NCBI RefSeq assembly: GCF_024494695.1
Contig: NZ_JANHDP010000005.1
Location: 1-64,000, forward strand
Direction: 5' to 3'
Length of the DNA: 64,000 nucleotides
Origin: Natronoarchaeum rubrum
GTDB lineage: Archaea; Halobacteriota; Halobacteria; Halobacteriales; Natronoarchaeaceae
The notes beneath the pieces are model-generated. The model was not told the DNA's origin. It saw only the letters and a list, made by a program, of their open reading frames with translations, and did not search any database. The position numbers and the translations under genes were made by a program. This document shows positions 25,228 to 35,368 of this stretch, piece after piece (within the stretch, counting starts at the first letter, position 1; each line of letters starts with the position of its first letter).

Positions 25228-26460
25228 ATGAACGCCGACGCCGGCGTGCTCGATCTGGGTGAGTTCGAATTCGACTGTGGCGAGTCGATCCCGCAACTCG
25301 ACGTCGCCTACGAGGCCTACGGTGAGTTCGACGGCGACAACGCGGTGCTGGTCTGTCACGCCCTGACCGGCAGCGCCCACGTCGCCCACCGCCGGCTCGA
25401 CGACGAGCCGGCCGACGCCCAACCCACCGGCGGGCAGGCCCACGCCTGGTGGTCCGACATCGTCGGGCCGGGCAAGGCCATCGACACGAAGGAGTACTAC
25501 GCCGTCTGCGTCAACATCCCCGGGTCGTGCTACGGGACGACGGGCCCGGCGAGCGAGAACCCCGAGACGGGCGAGCCGTACGGCACCGAGTTCCCGCCCG
25601 TGACGGTCGCCGACTGGACCCGGGTCCAGCGCCGTGCGCTCGACGCGCTCGGCGTGGGGCGGCTCCACGCCGTCGTCGGCGGCAGCGTCGGCGGGATGAA
25701 CGTCCTCGACTGGGCGAAGCGCTACCCCGACGACGTGCGCCGGCTCGCGCCGATCGCGACCGCCGGGCGGCTCGATCCCCAGAGCCTCGCGCTGGACGCC
25801 ATCGCGCGGCGGGCGATCCGCGCCGATCCGAACTGGAACGGCGGGTACTACTACGGCGAGGATCAGGAGCCCCCCAGCGAAGGGCTCGCGCTGGCCCGCC
25901 AGATCGGCCACGTGATGTACCTCTCGAAGGCGTCGATGTCCCAGAAGTTCGGCCGACGCGCCGCGGGTCGAGACACCGGCGGCGAGCAGTTCCCGGCCGA
26001 CGCCGCGGCGGCGTTTTTCCCCTACCGGGACGTCGAGTCGTATCTCGACTACCAGGCCGAGAAGTTCGTCGACCGGTTCGACGCCAACAGCTACCTCTAC
26101 CTGACGCGGGCGATGGACAACTACGACCTCGCGGCGGGCTACGAGAACGACGCCGACGCGCTGGCAGCCTTCACCGGCGAGGCGCTGGTGATGAGCTTCA
26201 CCGGCGACTGGCACTTCACGACCGAGCAGGCCGAATCGCTTGCCGACGGGTTCCGCGACGCCGACGTGGCGGTCGCCCACCACGTCATCGAGTCGGACCA
26301 CGGCCACGACGCGTTCCTCGTCGAACCGGACAACGTCGGCCCGCCGCTCGCGGACTTCCTCTCTGCCGGCGTCGACGGCAAAGCCGTCACCGACACCGAC
26401 GAGGACCCCCGCGACGACTCCGACTTCGCGCCCGTCCACACGAGTCTGTTTTCGGACTGA
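25228..26460 (+). CDS. metX: Homoserine O-acetyltransferase
   Basis: A 410-residue alpha/beta-hydrolase-fold enzyme transferring acetyl from acetyl-CoA to homoserine, the step before MetY. The early segment [20 protein letters not shown] and LTGSAHVAH fit the family; the nucleophile Ser is in [15 protein letters not shown]; the triad Asp is in [13 protein letters not shown] and His in [27 protein letters not shown] is the signature loop. An acidic C-terminal tail follows the core. Start set by the Shine-Dalgarno site at 25214. Confidence 0.94.
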   Translation: MNADAGVLDLGEFEFDCGESIPQLDVAYEAYGEFDGDNAVLVCHALTGSAHVAHRRLDDEPADAQPTGGQAHAWWSDIVGPGKAIDTKEYYAVCVNIPGSCYGTTGPASENPETGEPYGTEFPPVTVADWTRVQRRALDALGVGRLHAVVGGSVGGMNVLDWAKRYPDDVRRLAPIATAGRLDPQSLALDAIARRAIRADPNWNGGYYYGEDQEPPSEGLALARQIGHVMYLSKASMSQKFGRRAAGRDTGGEQFPADAAAAFFPYRDVESYLDYQAEKFVDRFDANSYLYLTRAMDNYDLAAGYENDADALAAFTGEALVMSFTGDWHFTTEQAESLADGFRDADVAVAHHVIESDHGHDAFLVEPDNVGPPLADFLSAGVDGKAVTDTDEDPRDDSDFAPVHTSLFSD

Positions 26461-26638
26461 CTGTCGGCTGCGGATTCGGATCGAAATTTAGCGGTACTGC
26501 GCGAATCCGGGTCGAGCGAATGCACTGGCCGCGGGTTCTGAGTGTCTGCGATGGGTATCGGCGATGGTAACGCTTGATCGGCTTCTCCTCCAATAGAATT
26601 TTTGACTACACTCTTTAATTATTCTTCGTATCGTAGAA

Positions 26639-26646
26639 TTAATATA
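26639..26646 (+). promoter_or_regulatory. TATA-like element of the toxin gene
   Basis: TTAATATA in an AT-rich stretch (26600-26665) ends 24 nt before the ATG at 26670, the spacing expected for a leaderless or nearly leaderless haloarchaeal transcript. Confidence 0.4.
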
Positions 26647-26669
26647 GGATCTATTCAGTTCATAGTTCA

Positions 26670-29600
26670 ATGAAAAGACGAAGTGGTGGCCGGTGGTCGG
26701 TCACCGTCGCGTGCAACGGATTGGTAGCAATCGTCCTGGCGGTCCTTCTGGTGGCAGGAACCGTGTCACCGGTGATGGCGGCCGGCATGGCCCGCTCGGA
26801 CGCCGGGCTGTTCGAATCGTCCGGCGCCGACGACCGCGAGTACGTCGAGTCCGTTCTCGGGAGCGAACGGGCCGAAACGTTACTCAACGGTAGTCCCACC
26901 CTCCAGCGAACGTGGGCCGGACTGCTCGTCGCAAATCTCTCACACTCGACGGGCGACGGAGACTACCGGCAGTCGCTCGAACATCTCAACGAGTCGCTCG
27001 AGTACGCCGCGGGTCCCGATCGCGTCTCGGATATCAGGGCGTTCGAGCGGGATCGAGCGGCGATCGAGTCGCTCTCGCTCGACGGCGAGGCGCGGACCGA
27101 CGAGCTGACCGTTCTGTCGGCCGAGCTGATCGCGTCGGCCGACAACGAGAGCGCAAAACAGCGCATCGAGGACGCACGCTGGGCGCTCGACCACACCCGC
27201 GAGGAGCTTCACACCGGCACCCAGCGAAGCTCGGAGGCGCACCTCCGGAACGCGGAACGCGCCTACGAACGCGGCCGGGAGCGACTGAACGCCGCTGACT
27301 CGGACGATCTGGAGGCCCGCGCGAAAGCGGTCCAGCAGTTCCGGATCGCCTGGAAGCAGGCGACGAAAGCGCTCGACGCGGTCGACGCCGCTACCGAGCC
27401 CGAGGTGACGATCACGACTCGGGGCGATCCACAGCGGAACGGCAGCGAGCCGATCGAGGGACAGATCCGCGGGACCGTCTTCGACGTCCGGCCGCACGAA
27501 CTGACGAACGCCACGGTCACCGTCGGTGACAACCGGACGGTGACGACGCCGCTCGACGCGACTGGCAGTCGCGCGAACGCCAGCTTCGCGGTGAACGTCA
27601 CGCTCGAGGAGCGGATCACGTCGGTGACCGTCACGGTCGACGAGAACGAGCCGGCGCGTGACGACGATGACGACGCCGAGGATAGAGGAGACTGGGGAGA
27701 AGACGGCGACGACGAACACCGGGAAGATTGGGAAGAGGACGGCGCCGACGAAACATATGAAGACGCAGACGACGAGGATGGCGACGACGAACGCCGCGGG
27801 CCGCCGTCGCACGCGGGTCCGCCCGGCCACGCGGGTCCGCCGTCGCTCGTTGGCCCATCCGCGACCGCAATCCCGGTCGCGAGTGCCGGTCCGCCCGACC
27901 ACGCCGGTCCGCCAGATCACGCGGGCCCGCCGGACAGACGCGGCGAGGACGGAAATCCGTGGGAGTCGGACGACGATCGTGATGACCGCGGGCGTGATGA
28001 TGACCGCGACGACGAGCACGAGTGGGATGACGACGATGACCGCGACGACGATCGGCATACTCCGAGCAACACCGACACGGTCCTGTTCGACGGGGACGGG
28101 CTCCCGGACACGTTCGAGACCGAAGTGCTCGGCACCGATCCGCAGGACCCCGATAGCGACTCCACGAAAGTCGAGACTGACGTGGGCGACAACGGCGTCA
28201 TCGACGGTCTCGAGGACTTCGACGCCGACAACGTCACGAACTACCACGAGGGCCGGTTCGGCTCCGATCCGTTCGCCGCCGACAGCGACGACGATGGACT
28301 CCCCGATCGGTTCGAGATCCAGTACTCGCAGCTCGATCAGACGAGCGCCGACACGAACGACGACAGCGTCCCCGACGGCGAGTGGGACGTCGACGAGGAC
28401 GGCCTGACGAACCGCGAGGAACTCGCGGCCGGGACGACCCCCGTCGTGGCCGACGCGGACCGCGACGATCTCGACGACGGGCGCGAACTCGAGGTCGGGA
28501 CCGACCCGCAGGATCCCGACACGGACGACGACGGCATCCCCGACGGCGAGGAACTGCGCCTCGGGACCGACCCGCTGTCGGCGGACTCCGACAGTGACGG
28601 CGTCGTCGACGGCAACGCCTCGTACACGACCCACACGGCCAACGAATCGATCGGCGTGAACGTCTCGCTGACGGGCGCCGGCGACGTCGCCGACGGCGTC
28701 ACGATCGAGAACGGCTCGCAGGAACGGTTCGACCGCGAACAAATCGCGGACGCGCAGGTCACCGAGTTCGTCAACCTCGAATCGGAGCGGTCGTTCGAGT
28801 CGGCGAACGTCTCGTTCACCTACGACGAGTCGCGGCTCGGCGACACGAACGAGTCCGATCTGGTCGTGTTCCGGTACAACGAGTCGGTCGGGGTGTTCGA
28901 ACCGCTGAACACGACCGTCGATCCGGAGACGAACACGGTCACCGGCGAGACCGACCAGTTCTCCCGGTTCGTCGTCTTCGACGTGAAAAACTGGGCGTCG
29001 AACTTCGTCGCCGAGCGCCCCGACGACGCTCCGGCGGAGTCGGAACTCCAGCCCATCGACGTCACGATGATCATCGACTCGTCGGGCTCGATGAGTTGGA
29101 ACGACCCACAGGAGTTCCGCAAGCAGGCCGCCAAGGAGTTCGTCGGCGCGCTCGTCGAGGACGACCGTGCAGGCGTGATCGACTTCGACGGCGACGCGCA
29201 CGTCTCACAGGAGCTAACGACCGACTTCGGGAAGGTCAACCTCTCGATCGAGCAACTCGACGCCAACGGCGGCACCGACATCGGCGACGGCGTCCGGACG
29301 GCCAACGAACACTTCGCGGCGGCGAGCAACGACTCCCGCTCGCAGGTCGCCATCCTGCTGACCGACGGCGTCGGCGGCGGCGGGCGCGCCGAAGCGCGGA
29401 CGGCCGCCGAGCGCGGGACGACGATCTACACGATAGGCTTCGGCGGCGCGAACGGGAACAAGCTCTCGGACATCGCCGATATCACGGGCGGGAACTACAC
29501 CTACGTCGACGACGCGGCGGACCTCCCCGAGGTGTTCTCGCGCGTCTCCGAGGACGTCGGCGCGCAGGACACCGACGGCGACGGCATCCCCGACGCCGTC

Positions 29601-32000
29601 GAGCGCCGCGGCGTCGTGACGCCCGAGACCGGCCTGATCACGACGGACCCCTACAGTAAGGACAGCGACGGCGACGGGCTCACGGACGGCGAGGAGCTCG
29701 GCGACGCCGCAACTGACGAAGAGATCGAATCCGATTACCGGGCCGACCAGCTCGTCGAGACGCTCGAACGGGCCGGGTACGACCGCGAGAACCTCTCCGG
29801 CGCGGTCTATCTGGAGCCGGTGAGCGATCCGACGCAGGTCCACACCGACTCCGACGGCGTCGACGACTACACCGAGGTGCGGTCGCCGACGACGGTCGCG
29901 TACACGCCCGACAAGCAGGCAACCGCGAACGTGCTCGAGAAGGGCGAACCGTCCACGGAGGTACTCGAAGCCAACTACGAGACGCGCGAAGTGACCTCCG
30001 ATCCGTGGCGGCCCGACTCCGACCTCGATGGGCTTGACGATGCGCGCGAACGCGAATTGGCGACGGACCCGACCGAACGGGACACCGACGGCGACGGTAT
30101 CGAGGACGATGTCGAGGTCGAGAGTCGAGACGATCCCACGCTCTACGACGTGCGGCCACCCGAGATCGACGTTGGGCCGAGCGGATACAGAATCCCCGAA
30201 ACCAGCCTCGACACGACGTACTGGGTCGAGGTTACGATCACCGACGACGCGGGCGTCGACAGCGCGTCGCTGTGGAAGGGCGGCTCCGCTCGGGTCACGA
30301 AGACCTACGAGCGGCCAGAGGGCCGAAATGCGCATCGGTACAGCTACGACGACACCGAAATCGACGATCGGCTGGAGTTCACCGACAAGCTCGTCTCGGT
30401 GGAGGGTGTCGACACGAGCTCGGTCAAGTCGACGTTCGTCTCGTTTACCAAGTCCAGCGTCGACGCGGCAGGTGACATCACCGGCAAGGTCGGTGAAGTG
30501 GCGATCGGCTCGACCGTCTACGTGAAGGCGACCGACGAGAACGGGCATCGCCAGCGCGTCGTCGGCGTCGAACAGGCGAATTTCTACGGCGCCGCCGCGG
30601 GCGACCTCTACACGGGGACGCTCCTCGACCAGGAGGTCGCCGCCGAGTTCGGGAAGCTCTCGGGCTTTTCGGCGAGCGTCGGGCTGCCGTTCCGTGACAT
30701 CTCGAAGCTGATCGAAGATCCGCTAGCGATCGTCGACGGCATCAAAGCGCTGGTGGACTTGCTCACCGAGCGCGATATCGACGTGCAGGCGCTCATCGAC
30801 GCGTACGTCGGGCAGATCGAGCAAAAGCAGGCCCAGAACAATCCCTACGAGCTGTACGACTCCGACCAAGAGGATCTCTACCGGACGTTCGAGCGGAACT
30901 GGTACACGGGCTACGCGGCCGGATTCCTCGCCAAGTTCGTCATCAGCGCCGGGGTCGGGAAGGCCGCCAAGTCGACGGTCAAACAGTCCGACCGCGTTGG
31001 CGACATCACCAAGCGGCTCTCGGACACCCGCGCTCTGCGGGCACTCGAACGGGTAAGCGACGGCAAGGAAGCGCTGAAAGCTCGCACGACGGCTCGGATT
31101 CTACTGGCGGCCGACGATGCGGCTGAACCGCTGCTGAGTCAGGCCGATACGGCGGGGCAGGCGTATCGGCTGTGGCGCTTGCAGCAGAACAACGACCTGA
31201 ACGTTGACTCGCGATCAGAAGCTGACCAGTCGGCCGTCGGTGAGTTCCTCATTCGCAACGGCGACGATGGTGCACGGGTGGTAGCCGACGGTGGCGACGA
31301 CGCCGTTGCAGTCATCAAACGATTCGACAGAGTCGACGACGACACCGCCGACCGCCTTGCCGACCTCAAGCGGTCTGGTAAGTTAGATACAAGTGATCTC
31401 AATCGGTTAGAGAACGCGCTCGATAATGGTGAAATTGATACCAGAGAGCTTCGTCGGATATCTGAGGTTCTTGACGAGAGTGAGAACTTCCGGTACGATG
31501 ACGACGTGAGTGTTGAAGAGTTCATAGAATTAGCAGATAACGATGAACTATCAGACACAGTGGCTGTCGTCGAGCCAGATGACACTGTGACGAAAGACGG
31601 GAGAACTGTCGACACGGTCCAATTGGATACTGGCGATGCTGATACAGGCCAGAGACATCTATTACTTCGTCATGTTGGTGGTGCCGAACGGACCGAAAAG
31701 CCAATTACTAATTTCTGGCCTGTTGGCCAGACTGTCGGTGGACGTACGCTCCCAGACGCCATAGATATCGAAGATATCGATGGGCTCACTTATAGAGCAC
31801 TAAAGAATGGTGATGCATCAGATACTGGCACAGAAATAACGTACAGATATGACAACGTCGATGTAGAAGGAATTGACGAAGTTATTGTAAAAGTGGATGA
31901 ACAAACGGGACGTGTAATATCTTCATATCCCGATCAGAGTGGTTCGGCAGTCGATACCTACTATGGGAGTGCAGATGAATGGAATATGGAGTCTGGGTGA
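26670..32000 (+). CDS. Secreted polymorphic toxin-like protein: TSP3 repeats, VWA domain, pre-toxin block, nuclease-like tip
   Basis: 1776 residues. A Sec-type signal peptide spans residues 1-37 (LVAIVLAVLLVAGTVSPVMA). Next come a helical region, an Asp-rich linker (330-465) with GPP repeats (AGPPDHAGPP), and calcium-binding thrombospondin-3-like repeats at about 474-650 and 968-1152 (DTDDDGIPDGEELRLGTDP). Between them a VWA domain starts near 797 with the MIDAS motif DSSGS (D803, S805, S807). A conserved pre-toxin block lies at about 1287-1505, with the hydrophobic GYAAGFLAKFVISAGVGKAA. The variable tip has HLLLRHVGG (H1663, H1668), TNFWPVGQ and GRVISSYP, an EndoU/BECR RNase-like pattern by eye. 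The probable immunity gene follows 6 nt later. Domains are seen; toxicity is inferred. Confidence 0.85.
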   Translation: MKRRSGGRWSVTVACNGLVAIVLAVLLVAGTVSPVMAAGMARSDAGLFESSGADDREYVESVLGSERAETLLNGSPTLQRTWAGLLVANLSHSTGDGDYRQSLEHLNESLEYAAGPDRVSDIRAFERDRAAIESLSLDGEARTDELTVLSAELIASADNESAKQRIEDARWALDHTREELHTGTQRSSEAHLRNAERAYERGRERLNAADSDDLEARAKAVQQFRIAWKQATKALDAVDAATEPEVTITTRGDPQRNGSEPIEGQIRGTVFDVRPHELTNATVTVGDNRTVTTPLDATGSRANASFAVNVTLEERITSVTVTVDENEPARDDDDDAEDRGDWGEDGDDEHREDWEEDGADETYEDADDEDGDDERRGPPSHAGPPGHAGPPSLVGPSATAIPVASAGPPDHAGPPDHAGPPDRRGEDGNPWESDDDRDDRGRDDDRDDEHEWDDDDDRDDDRHTPSNTDTVLFDGDGLPDTFETEVLGTDPQDPDSDSTKVETDVGDNGVIDGLEDFDADNVTNYHEGRFGSDPFAADSDDDGLPDRFEIQYSQLDQTSADTNDDSVPDGEWDVDEDGLTNREELAAGTTPVVADADRDDLDDGRELEVGTDPQDPDTDDDGIPDGEELRLGTDPLSADSDSDGVVDGNASYTTHTANESIGVNVSLTGAGDVADGVTIENGSQERFDREQIADAQVTEFVNLESERSFESANVSFTYDESRLGDTNESDLVVFRYNESVGVFEPLNTTVDPETNTVTGETDQFSRFVVFDVKNWASNFVAERPDDAPAESELQPIDVTMIIDSSGSMSWNDPQEFRKQAAKEFVGALVEDDRAGVIDFDGDAHVSQELTTDFGKVNLSIEQLDANGGTDIGDGVRTANEHFAAASNDSRSQVAILLTDGVGGGGRAEARTAAERGTTIYTIGFGGANGNKLSDIADITGGNYTYVDDAADLPEVFSRVSEDVGAQDTDGDGIPDAVERRGVVTPETGLITTDPYSKDSDGDGLTDGEELGDAATDEEIESDYRADQLVETLERAGYDRENLSGAVYLEPVSDPTQVHTDSDGVDDYTEVRSPTTVAYTPDKQATANVLEKGEPSTEVLEANYETREVTSDPWRPDSDLDGLDDARERELATDPTERDTDGDGIEDDVEVESRDDPTLYDVRPPEIDVGPSGYRIPETSLDTTYWVEVTITDDAGVDSASLWKGGSARVTKTYERPEGRNAHRYSYDDTEIDDRLEFTDKLVSVEGVDTSSVKSTFVSFTKSSVDAAGDITGKVGEVAIGSTVYVKATDENGHRQRVVGVEQANFYGAAAGDLYTGTLLDQEVAAEFGKLSGFSASVGLPFRDISKLIEDPLAIVDGIKALVDLLTERDIDVQALIDAYVGQIEQKQAQNNPYELYDSDQEDLYRTFERNWYTGYAAGFLAKFVISAGVGKAAKSTVKQSDRVGDITKRLSDTRALRALERVSDGKEALKARTTARILLAADDAAEPLLSQADTAGQAYRLWRLQQNNDLNVDSRSEADQSAVGEFLIRNGDDGARVVADGGDDAVAVIKRFDRVDDDTADRLADLKRSGKLDTSDLNRLENALDNGEIDTRELRRISEVLDESENFRYDDDVSVEEFIELADNDELSDTVAVVEPDDTVTKDGRTVDTVQLDTGDADTGQRHLLLRHVGGAERTEKPITNFWPVGQTVGGRTLPDAIDIEDIDGLTYRALKNGDASDTGTEITYRYDNVDVEGIDEVIVKVDEQTGRVISSYPDQSGSAVDTYYGSADEWNMESG
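30528..31184 (+). repeat. Pre-toxin homology block, copy 1 (in the full-length gene)
   Basis: From ATDENG through GDLYTGTLL, the GYAAGFLAKFV segment and the very conserved end AGQAYRLWRLQ. The 3' edge GGCGGGGCAGGCGTATCGGC is nearly identical in five places in the array. After the block the sequence becomes variable and less GC-rich. Confidence 0.8.
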
Positions 32001-32006
32001 TCAAAA

Positions 32007-32528
32007 ATGAGAGAATCTATCGATATTAGTGTCAGTTTCAATGACAGCTTCGACCGTCAGCTACGGAGCCACGACGGGCTGTTTGACCCCATCTCGAAGC
32101 TCGTAATCCGCCTCGGCGAGACGTGGATTTCCGGTGATGGGGTCTACTGTGAAGTACGCGCCGTCGGATTCTTTACGCAATTGCTCACCGCGCTAGATGA
32201 GTTAGCCGAGGGCGCGACGGACCGGCAAATTCGGCTTTACGGTGAGACCTATTTAGCGTTCCACCGTGACGGCGACGAATTAACTGTCGCGCATCGATAT
32301 AGCGAAGCAGCGATTGATGATCCGAATGAGCGTCTCGGAATCGGAGCGGAGTCGACTGCAAAGTTTACTCAGGTGGCGCAGGCAGCGCTTGATGGGGCAG
32401 AACAGGTCAGTGGGCACGTCGCGGCAGTGATTGACGACTCCGACCAGTCGAAGTTGCACCGCCTCAACGCTACTATCGACGAGGCAAAAGAACGATTCGG
32501 AGAGGGACAAGAGAATAACTCCTGCTAA
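32007..32528 (+). CDS. Probable immunity protein of the full-length toxin
   Basis: 173 residues, starting 6 nt after the toxin stop. A soluble alpha/beta protein without signal peptide, so cytoplasmic. It is paralogous to the gene at 36389: both share the pattern Y-L-x-F (GETYLAFHRDGDELTVAHRY / DEAYLIFELEDEHLGHVTLC), then YS-x-x-AI-x-DP-x-x-R and a C-terminal helix pair. Both follow toxin tips of the same family, so the pairing tip-immunity is kept in two cassettes. I do not recognise a named family; the immunity role is inferred from position and pairing. Confidence 0.7.
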   Translation: MRESIDISVSFNDSFDRQLRSHDGLFDPISKLVIRLGETWISGDGVYCEVRAVGFFTQLLTALDELAEGATDRQIRLYGETYLAFHRDGDELTVAHRYSEAAIDDPNERLGIGAESTAKFTQVAQAALDGAEQVSGHVAAVIDDSDQSKLHRLNATIDEAKERFGEGQENNSC

Positions 32529-32552
32529 CGCTGTCGGGGGAGTAATGATGGG

Positions 32553-32567
32553 CCTTTGAGGAGTTCA
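32553..32567 (+). repeat. 15-nt repeat after an immunity gene
   Basis: GCCTTTGAGGAGTTC, identical to 40520-40534, the other place where an immunity-like gene has just ended. Translated it starts AFEEF and stops soon after; it looks like the start of a third, shortest relic of the small gene decayed at 40520 and 40971. Confidence 0.5.
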
Positions 32568-32655
32568 GTTCCACCAACTAACTTTCTGCTGGTAATTTGA
32601 TTTCTCGCTACGTTCTGATGCCGCGAAAGCGCGCGTCGCCGCCTGCATACTGCTA

Positions 32656-33316
32656 GCGACCGACGAGAACGGAAACAGCAAACGCGCGGTCGGCGTCGAG
32701 CGGGCGAACTTCTACAGCTACATCGCGGGCGACCTCTACACGGGGACGCTGCTCGACTACGCCGTCGCCAATGAGTTCGGGAAGGTCTCCGGCTTCTCGG
32801 CGAGCATGGGGATCTTCCTGAAAGACCTCTCGGCGTTCATCGAGGACCCCATGGCGTTCGTCGACGGGATCAAGGCGCTGTTGAAGCTGCTGACCGAGGG
32901 TAATGTCGACGTCCAGGCGATCATCGACGGGTACGTCCAGCAGTTCCAGCAGAAACAAGAACAAAACAATCCGTACGATCCGACGGATCCCGACGAGGAA
33001 CACCTCCATACCGCGTTCGAGGCGAGCTGGTACGAGGGGTACGCGGCCGGCTTCCTCGCGAAGTTCGTCATCAGCGTCGGCGTCGGGAAGGCTGCCAAGA
33101 CGGCGATCAAGCAGACCGACACGGTCGGCGACATCGCCAAGCGGCTCTGGGACACGGGCGCGGCGCGAGCGATCTCGCGGATCGACAGCGCCGAACAAGC
33201 GGGCACGGCCCGTGCCACTGCGCGGATTCTGCTGGCGGTCGATGGTAACGCCGCGGAAGCACTGCTGAGTCAGGCCGATACGGCGGGGCAGGCGTATCGG
33301 TTGTGGCGGTTGCAAC
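32656..33316 (+). repeat. Pre-toxin homology block, copy 2
   Basis: Starts ATDENGNSKRAVGVERANFY and ends AGQAYRLWRLQRG, colinear with copy 1. No start codon opens it. Immediately upstream (32614-32655) the codons SDAAKARVAACILLA match the later part of the block (compare ALKARTTARILLA), so this is a junction of two partial block copies. Confidence 0.75.
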
Positions 33317-34527
33317 GCGGGATGGACGCCGATGTCGACGCGTTGCCCGAGGCCAAGCAGGCGCGACTCGGCGACGTGCTCTCGCGGGCCGACGCCGACT
33401 CGCGGGACGCGATTCAGCGGATGGACGACGCGACACTCGCTGACTACACTGACCTCGATGTGGATCCGCGGACGCGTGCCAGCTTCGCCCCGCGGTACGC
33501 GGATCTCGATGCCGACGGGCGCGATGCCGTCCGCGAGCTCGTCGACCAGACCGACGACCTCGATGCGGACGTCAGAGATGGCCTCAGAGCCGGCTACGCC
33601 CGCGGCGACATCGACGTCCAGACTGGAGATAAGAACAACATCGCCGAAGAAGTGCAGACGTACAGTGGGTTCGAGCGCGTCGACAGTGTCGACCGCACTG
33701 GCAGTGGCACCACCGTCCGCGGTGTCGTCAGCGGACAGGACGGCGGCGACATCGACGTCAACGGCCGGTTCATCCGCGACGGGGACGCGTACGTCGACAC
33801 CCGCCTCGAACGCAACGCCGACGAGGTCGAAGCCGTCTTCCGACGGAACAACGCGGACGATCTCTACGAGGAGTACGGCACCGACACGATCAGACACCTC
33901 GACGAAACAGTCGATGGTGATCCCGTGAACATCCGCGGCCAGCTCGGTGAGCAGGTCCTGCAGCCGGACCTCGCGAGGAGCAAGTACGGCCGCGGTGGCT
34001 TCGAGTTCGACGGCGACTCCGGGTCGCTCGATCGAGGATACATTCCCGAAGAGGACATCCCGTACGACTTGGACGCTGGAAACCAGGGCTTCGACGGCTT
34101 CGCCATCGATAACGATGGCAACCTCGTCATTATCGAGACGAAGACGACGAACTCGAACGGCCGCGTGACGAATTCAGGCGTGTTCGGTGATACCCTCAGT
34201 GATGGCGAGAGACAGATGAGTGATGTCTGGATCGAAGACAGGCTCCAACGCTTGGTAGACAATGCTGATACCGAGGTGCGAAAGGAGCTCATTAGACGCC
34301 TTGCCGACGAGGATGGCCCAGATGCAATCGAAATCAGCGAGCGAAACGGTGAAATAAGTCTCGATGACGTGAACAATGAGAACCTCAAGAAGGAGCTCTT
34401 CACATATCAAGACGGGGATCAGACTGGAGAGTTAGCGGCTAGGGGTCTCAGCCAGACCGATATCGAGGAGCCAACACTCGATAGCGTCGAAATAGTGAAA
34501 ATCGGAGACGTCTTCAAGGGAATATAG
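32806..34527 (+). CDS. Orphan toxin cassette with PD-(D/E)xK nuclease-like tip
   Basis: 573 codons from the first ATG; homology to the full-length toxin starts 150 nt further upstream without a start codon. There is no signal peptide, VWA or TSP3 part. The first ~170 residues are the pre-toxin block to QAYRLWRLQRGMDADV, then new sequence. The tip carries GNQGFDGFAIDNDGN followed by LVIIETKTTNS, the D-x(n)-E-x-K pattern of restriction-endonuclease-fold nucleases, preceded by a helical stretch with E in SGSLDRGYIPEED. Codons of the last third are visibly lower in GC. It is probably silent unless joined to the secretion part by recombination. An Imm49-like gene follows after 6 nt. Confidence 0.75.
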   Translation: MGIFLKDLSAFIEDPMAFVDGIKALLKLLTEGNVDVQAIIDGYVQQFQQKQEQNNPYDPTDPDEEHLHTAFEASWYEGYAAGFLAKFVISVGVGKAAKTAIKQTDTVGDIAKRLWDTGAARAISRIDSAEQAGTARATARILLAVDGNAAEALLSQADTAGQAYRLWRLQRGMDADVDALPEAKQARLGDVLSRADADSRDAIQRMDDATLADYTDLDVDPRTRASFAPRYADLDADGRDAVRELVDQTDDLDADVRDGLRAGYARGDIDVQTGDKNNIAEEVQTYSGFERVDSVDRTGSGTTVRGVVSGQDGGDIDVNGRFIRDGDAYVDTRLERNADEVEAVFRRNNADDLYEEYGTDTIRHLDETVDGDPVNIRGQLGEQVLQPDLARSKYGRGGFEFDGDSGSLDRGYIPEEDIPYDLDAGNQGFDGFAIDNDGNLVIIETKTTNSNGRVTNSGVFGDTLSDGERQMSDVWIEDRLQRLVDNADTEVRKELIRRLADEDGPDAIEISERNGEISLDDVNNENLKKELFTYQDGDQTGELAARGLSQTDIEEPTLDSVEIVKIGDVFKGI

Positions 34528-34533
34528 GAGACC

Positions 34534-35307
34534 ATGTCAAGCACAACACTAGCAGAGTTGGTCACGTCAGAACGTGAGAGCCTGCTTAATGGTAAAGACG
34601 GTATCGAAGACGCCGTCGTCACCTTCGCGCGTCGAGCACAGTCGGTCGCAATTGGACTGCTGGCCCTCGGTGACGTCGCCGATGCTTGGGACTGGCTCGA
34701 CGCACTGGCCGACGAGTGGGTCATCGATGCCAACAACAAGTTCGACGCGAAGTACGGCAGCGAGCCGAGTAAATCAGCGCAACTTGGCCCCTGGGAGGCG
34801 TATATCAACGCCATCTACTGTGCGGTACTCGGCCGCAATACTGTGGAGCCGACGGCAGAGACAGTACTGGAGAGAACGATGGAACCCTTCGTTGATGAGC
34901 TCGAAAACCGGTCCTTAGCACACCGCATCGATCTGGCCCGCGCCCTGAGCAGTTATCTCCTCGACACCGGAACGGTTGCGGAACACGCGACGGCGCTCGA
35001 AGACGCCGTCGAAGAGCGGAACAAGCCGTGGGCTGTCGCGCGGTATCTACCCTACGCACGAGTCCTTCGGGGACTCGACGCAGGCGACGTCTCCGAGGTC
35101 GAAGCCGGCATCGAGGGCCTCCTCGAGTTCCACCGGAACCACGTCGCCAGCGCCCGAGACGCTGACGCCGTCCAGAAAGCCCTCGCCCTCGACGCGACAG
35201 CGATGCTCGCACTCGCCCGTCGTGACGGCATGGCTATCACCGTCGACCACGAACTCATTCCCGATGCGCTGAATGACGCCGAACACTATCCTGTCGGCGG
35301 AACGTGA
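34534..35307 (+). CDS. Probable immunity protein, Imm49-like
   Basis: 257 residues, all-helical, cytoplasmic, starting 6 nt after the PD-(D/E)xK toxin cassette. The helical hairpins (RRAQSVAIGLLALGDVADAW, NKFDAKYGSEPSKSAQLGPW) and the C-terminal ALDATAMLALARRDGMAITV plus ELIPDALND match my memory of the Imm49 family of polymorphic toxin immunity proteins. The gene at 41627 has the same end (ALARRRGLDVAIESDAIPVE). Function as inhibitor of the adjacent nuclease is inferred from position and family. Confidence 0.68.
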   Translation: MSSTTLAELVTSERESLLNGKDGIEDAVVTFARRAQSVAIGLLALGDVADAWDWLDALADEWVIDANNKFDAKYGSEPSKSAQLGPWEAYINAIYCAVLGRNTVEPTAETVLERTMEPFVDELENRSLAHRIDLARALSSYLLDTGTVAEHATALEDAVEERNKPWAVARYLPYARVLRGLDAGDVSEVEAGIEGLLEFHRNHVASARDADAVQKALALDATAMLALARRDGMAITVDHELIPDALNDAEHYPVGGT

Positions 35308-35368
35308 CAAGGAGTTCTCGCACCTTTCTTTTTCGTTGACGGCGACGACGCGGAACTGATCTGAGCCA

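Noticed and set aside
27798..27945. Short GC-rich repeats, considered as CRISPR or another array
   Set aside because: They encode GPP-x-HA repeats in frame inside the toxin linker; spacing is 12-15 nt with no spacers.
26940..29201. 753-codon minus-strand open frame, and another of 444 codons at 29214-30548
   Set aside because: Antisense shadows of the GC-rich toxin gene; composition is typical of reverse frames of Asp/Gly-rich repeats.
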